DNA of 9,831 bases from an uncultured Bacilli bacterium (GTDB lineage Bacteria; Bacillota_I; Bacilli_A; RF39; UBA660), in the NCBI GenBank assembly GCA_934119965.1, contig CAKOTA010000030.1, forward strand, positions 1-9,831. The letters are read 5' to 3'. Under the pieces are notes generated by a model. The model had not been told where the DNA came from. It made no database searches and worked only from the letters and a program-made list of their open reading frames with translations. Both the position numbers and the translations under genes were made by a program. Positions 7,382 to 9,831 of the stretch are shown here, one piece after another (position 1 is the stretch's first letter; each line of letters begins with the position of its first letter).

Positions 7382-7411
7382 AAAAAAGAGTATTGATTTT
7401 ATCAACACTCT
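7382..7411 (-). terminator. Intrinsic terminator of the HD-domain remnant
   Basis: On the leftward strand an 11 bp stem with one G-U pair (7411-7401 with 7397-7387) and a 3 nt loop is followed by a run of U (7387-7382). It lies 36 bp after the stop at 7447 and upstream of the exporter gene, so it separates the two transcripts. The 7250-7381 stretch beyond it should hold the exporter promoter, but no clear -35/-10 pair stands out. Confidence 0.75.
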
Positions 7412-7446
7412 GTTAGGACTAATTCTGTTTTTTAACTAAAATTTAA

Positions 7447-7743
7447 TTAATGTTTTTTTATTTCATCAGATAATTCAGTAAATAATTGATCATAATACTT
7501 TTTATCATAAGTTAACCATCCTTCAGCAGCTTTTTCTATATTAGTTAAATTTGATTTTATATATTCTGGATAATTTTCTATATCTTTTTTAGCATTTTCC
7601 AAAGTAAATTCACCATCTAATTCATAATTTTTTGCTTGTATATCTGATTCTAATTTTGAAACCATAATCACAAACTTAGCTTCTTCTGTGGCCTTAGCTT
7701 TAATTTCATAATATTCAGAAATTAATCTTTCAAATTTATTCAT
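7447..7743 (-). CDS. C-terminal remnant of an HD-domain phosphohydrolase (YfbR/HDDC2-like)
   Basis: 98 residues from ATG 7743 (a TTG at 7749 is also in frame). The stretch TEEAKFVIMVSKLESDIQAK resembles the C-terminal helices of HD-domain nucleotidases of the YfbR/HDDC2 kind, where T-x-E-A-K-F leads to a conserved D-K-L-E. Those proteins are usually about 170-200 residues, and the metal-binding H...HD motifs lie in the missing N-terminal half. Here the last metal-ligand Asp of DKLE is Ser (SKLE). There is no good ribosome site, and a TGA closes the frame 18 nt upstream of the TTG. Together these suggest a truncated, decaying gene whose front was lost, perhaps by a rearrangement near the mobile element. 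The family call is from pattern memory; it could also be a short unrelated helical protein. It keeps its own terminator. Confidence 0.5.
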   Translation of the reverse strand: MNKFERLISEYYEIKAKATEEAKFVIMVSKLESDIQAKNYELDGEFTLENAKKDIENYPEYIKSNLTNIEKAAEGWLTYDKKYYDQLFTELSDEIKKH

Positions 7744-7793
7744 AAACAACCAACTGCAAAAACATCATAATACATAACATACATTATATAATA

Positions 7794-8045
7794 CTATTTG
7801 TGATTTTTTTCTATTTTATCAATATCATCCTTATTATATATAAACTGCTGTATAAGTTTTGTATTTTCAATATCTACATTAGGGATTTTGTCTTTACCTT
7901 CAACATATTTAAATAAGTGTCTAGACAATTTTTCAATATCAGATGGAAAGCAACAACCATATTTCATGTCGATAGCATCAATTAATTGTAATGTTACAAA
8001 GAATCCTTATTCAACTTCATGATTCTCATCAACATATTTACTCAA
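7794..8045 (-). pseudogene. Small gene interrupted by a nonsense codon
   Basis: A leftward frame starts at TTG (8045-8043) with AGGTGA at 8057-8052, 6 nt away, an excellent ribosome site. It runs 83 codons to TAG (7796-7794), broken only by TAA at codon 13 (8009-8007). Reading through, the product is soluble, with charged termini and a middle containing FFVTLQLIDAIDMKYGCCF. An ATG at codon 27 (7967-7965) could start a 57-residue remainder, but it has no ribosome site. The ideal start signal plus 70 further open codons argue that this was one gene now broken by a point mutation. I do not recognise the family. It lies between the HD remnant and the recombinase and probably belongs to the mobile element or its target region. 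A sequencing error is the main alternative. Confidence 0.5.
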
Positions 8046-8061
8046 CTAAAATCACCTCGTT

Positions 8062-8078
8062 TGAGATGTTAACTCTCA
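8062..8078. repeat. Inverted repeat around GTTAAC, upstream of the broken small gene
   Basis: TGAGA (8062-8066) is mirrored by TCTCA (8074-8078) across a 7 bp centre ending in the palindrome GTTAAC. It lies just upstream of the ribosome site of the 8045 gene on the leftward strand. It could be an operator, a leader hairpin, or half of a recombinase site; nothing decides between these. Confidence 0.3.
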
Positions 8079-8100
8079 TGAAAAAATTAATCAAGTCAGT

Positions 8101-8129
8101 TTGCAAAAAAAATTAATTATGTGTATAAT
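8101..8129 (+). promoter_or_regulatory. Rightward promoter facing the recombinase 3' end
   Basis: TTGCAA (8101-8106) and a perfect TATAAT (8124-8129) are separated by exactly 17 bp, the best sigma-A-type promoter match I see in the window. It points rightward, into the end of the leftward recombinase gene, where no rightward protein gene exists. Transcription would start near 8136 and yield an RNA antisense to the recombinase message. Confidence 0.45.
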
Positions 8130-8142
8130 GGTCTCAATAGAA

Positions 8143-8174
8143 AATAAAAATACTAGTAAGATTTCTTACTAGCA
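8143..8174 (-). terminator. Intrinsic terminator overlapping the recombinase stop codon
   Basis: On the leftward strand CTAGTAAG (8172-8165) pairs with CTTACTAG (8160-8153) around a 4 nt loop, extended by weaker pairs, and is followed by U-rich TATTTTTATTTT. The TAG stop of the recombinase is the last triplet of the stem. It is likely the end of the ssb-like/recombinase transcript. Confidence 0.65.
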
Positions 8175-9724
8175 TATATATATAAATCGTTTAAAAACGA
8201 TTGATTTTCTGGCAGAGCATCATTACCCAAAAGCGAACTCTCTAATACCTCTGGTCTAGGTATTTTCTTCTCATAAGGCTTGCCTTGAGTATTAAATACT
8301 ATTGTTATACTATCATCATATAAGAATACTTGGTAAATTAAGGTGTTTATTAATAATCTACGATATTTAATATCATTGATATTGCCTTTTCTTAGTTGAA
8401 CTAGGAAGAATTTAACTTCATTTACCGTTAATTTAATATGTTGACTTTCTTCAATAGCTATTTCGTTTATGATTCTTTGATGTTCTATTTCTATTTTATT
8501 AATTTCTTCGAAAATAGATTGTTTTACAGCATCTATATTACATATCTTTAAGCTATCAAATAAATTCTTCTTTTGTGTTTCATTTTCTTTCAATAGTTTG
8601 TTAAGACGTCTTAAATTGCCACTATCTTTTTCCTTATTTGCTAATTCCACAACCTTTGTGGAAATTCTCTTTATATTATCATCAGTTAATACTGCTCTTG
8701 CTTGATTAACAACTAAATCTTCAATATAGTCTTTTTGAACTGCTTTTTTACCACATAATTTTTTCCTAGCATTATTACACATATAGTAATTATGCAATTT
8801 TCCTGTTTTTGAAGTTCCACTATACCCAGTCATTAGATTCTTGCAATGCCCACAAAATAACTTTGTTGTTAGAAGATATTCAGTTTTAGCTCTTGCTCTT
8901 GCGGGTGCTTTTTTATTTTTAAACATCATTTCTTGAACTTTATTAAATGTATCATCATCAATAATTCTTGGTATTCCACCAATTGTATCATGACCATTAT
9001 AAGTATAAATACCCACATATCTTTTATTAAGTAAAATGTTTCGAATGCTATTTTTATTAAATTCTCCACCTGTAATAGTTTTTACATTTCTATTGTTTAA
9101 ATATCTGATAATATCAGCCATTAAATAACCGTTTGTATACATTTCGAATATCTTTCTAACAATAGGCGCAGTTTCTTCATCAATTGCAAATTTTTTCTTT
9201 TTTACAATTCTACCAGATGCATCTGTAATATCACTATCGACCTCAACTAATTTAAAACCTAAAGGAATAGTTCCACCATTGTAATAACAATTATCAGCAT
9301 TAATTTTCATTCCTCTTTTAACTTTTTGACCTAGTTCAGCAGAAAAGTATTCAGCCATACCTTCTAGGACACTTTCCATTAAAATACCACTTGCGTCATC
9401 ATTAATATTCTCACGTGCTGAAAATACACGAATACCATTTTTCTTTAATTTAGCTTTATATGTGGCACTATCATATCTATTACGAGCAAATCTATCTAAC
9501 TGATATACTAAAACTCCCTCAAAAGTCTTTTTATTACTATCTTCTATCATTTTTTTAAATTGAGGTCTGTTATCACTTGTACCACTTTGGGCACGATCGA
9601 TGTATTCTCCAATAATAGTGTAGTTGTATTGTTTAGCATAATTTCTACATACTTCTAATTGTCCTTCAATTGATTGTTCATTTTGATTATGAGAACTATA
9701 TCTAGCGTAAATAACTACATTCAT
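8153..9724 (-). CDS. Large serine recombinase (integrase of a mobile element)
   Basis: This 523-residue recombinase is of the usual length for phage and ICE large serine integrases. The resolvase-like catalytic domain is about 1-145: YARYSS carries Arg8 and the nucleophile Ser10, YIDRAQSG (41-48) and LDRFARNR (76-83) give further active-site Arg and Asp residues. A recombinase DNA-binding domain (about 150-262) is followed by a zinc ribbon with Cys291, Cys294, Cys316 and Cys324, then a coiled coil (about 365-430). It cuts and rejoins attP and attB by a phosphoserine link to integrate or excise the element. All key residues are present, so it should be active. AGGTGG lies just before the ATG, inside the SSB-like gene end, and ATGA overlap couples the two. 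Its terminator overlaps the stop. Confidence 0.95.
   Translation of the reverse strand: MNVVIYARYSSHNQNEQSIEGQLEVCRNYAKQYNYTIIGEYIDRAQSGTSDNRPQFKKMIEDSNKKTFEGVLVYQLDRFARNRYDSATYKAKLKKNGIRVFSARENINDDASGILMESVLEGMAEYFSAELGQKVKRGMKINADNCYYNGGTIPLGFKLVEVDSDITDASGRIVKKKKFAIDEETAPIVRKIFEMYTNGYLMADIIRYLNNRNVKTITGGEFNKNSIRNILLNKRYVGIYTYNGHDTIGGIPRIIDDDTFNKVQEMMFKNKKAPARARAKTEYLLTTKLFCGHCKNLMTGYSGTSKTGKLHNYYMCNNARKKLCGKKAVQKDYIEDLVVNQARAVLTDDNIKRISTKVVELANKEKDSGNLRRLNKLLKENETQKKNLFDSLKICNIDAVKQSIFEEINKIEIEHQRIINEIAIEESQHIKLTVNEVKFFLVQLRKGNINDIKYRRLLINTLIYQVFLYDDSITIVFNTQGKPYEKKIPRPEVLESSLLGNDALPENQSFLNDLYIYASKKSY
8185..8202. repeat. Perfect 8 bp inverted repeat in the recombinase 3' end
   Basis: AATCGTTT (8185-8192) and AAACGATT (8195-8202) flank a 2 bp centre. 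It sits 11 bp from the terminator stem, inside the codons for the last 16 or so residues of the recombinase. It may be chance, a second hairpin of a rightward RNA from the 8101-8129 promoter, or a recognition element. Confidence 0.4.
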
Positions 9725-9831
9725 TTTTTACCACCTGACTTATAAGAAGAAGCAATTTTTTCTGCAATTATTTGAATTGCTTTACCATCTTTACTTTCAG
9801 TTCTGCCTCTTACTCCAACTAAGTCTCCTTT
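9721..9831 (-). CDS. 3' end of an SSB-like single-strand DNA-binding protein gene (partial at right edge)
   Basis: The last 36 codons of a leftward gene enter from the right edge. KGDLVGVRGR followed by a short charged loop and AIQIIAEKI matches the last strands of the SSB OB fold, where K-G-x-L-v-G-V-x-G-R and v-V-A-E are typical. The protein ends only about nine residues later, in SSYKSGGKK, so it lacks the long linker and acidic D-D-D-x-P-F tail by which normal SSB recruits repair proteins; the end is basic instead. It is coupled to the recombinase by an ATGA overlap. This suggests an element-borne DNA-binding helper instead of the chromosomal replication SSB. Only the tail is visible, so other OB-fold proteins remain possible. 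Confidence 0.65.
   Translation of the reverse strand, partial: KGDLVGVRGRTESKDGKAIQIIAEKIASSYKSGGKK

Noticed and set aside
1..9831. Mycoplasma-type code with UGA read as Trp
   Set aside because: The sigma gene and the SSB-like gene end sensibly at TGA with the next ATG adjacent or overlapping, and Trp is encoded by TGG throughout.
1..9831. CRISPR arrays, tRNA or rRNA genes, insertion-sequence ends
   Set aside because: No regularly spaced repeats, no cloverleaf-like GC-richer segments and no paired terminal inverted repeats with a transposase were seen.

Overview
The window is very AT-rich, in coding and non-coding parts alike. Most genes have Shine-Dalgarno sites close to AGGAGG/AGGTG, and UGA is used as a stop (sigma factor gene, SSB-like gene) while UGG encodes Trp. 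This fits a low-GC Bacillota, probably an uncultured gut Bacilli, Clostridia or Erysipelotrichia-like bacterium, using the standard bacterial code. The sequence alone does not allow a species call.

Layout, left to right. At the left edge, about 20 codons of a possible leftward membrane-protein gene run out of the window (1-60). A 124-residue orphan membrane protein reads rightward (212-586). It meets, tail to tail across a two-way hairpin terminator, a leftward three-gene ABC transporter operon: permease (1903-2802), BcrA-type ATPase (1232-1888), second membrane subunit (607-1242). A 300 bp divergent control region (2818-3116) separates that operon from a rightward pair: an ECF-type sigma factor (3117-3584) and a one-TM, anti-sigma-like protein (3586-4401). 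A long two-way terminator (4401-4440) then separates this pair from a leftward operon encoding a full-length ABC exporter half-transporter (5513-7249) and a transglutaminase/papain-like Cys-His-Asp protein (4450-5448).

Further right are traces of gene decay and a mobile element. There is a truncated HD-domain hydrolase remnant (7447-7743), a small gene with a nonsense codon at codon 13 (7794-8045), a complete large serine recombinase (8153-9724), and the end of an SSB-like OB-fold gene (9721-9831) that overlaps the recombinase by 4 bp. The body of the integrative element (phage, ICE or IME) most likely lies beyond the right edge, with its left end near the recombinase 3' end.

How the genes may work together (inference). 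The sigma/anti-sigma pair and the divergent ABC operon look like an envelope-stress or peptide-sensing switch next to an efflux or immunity transporter. The exporter plus Cys-His-Asp protein looks like an export/maturation unit for a peptide, but no precursor peptide gene is visible. The orphan membrane protein could be an immunity factor, with no direct evidence. The right-hand part is an integration hotspot carrying degraded genes.
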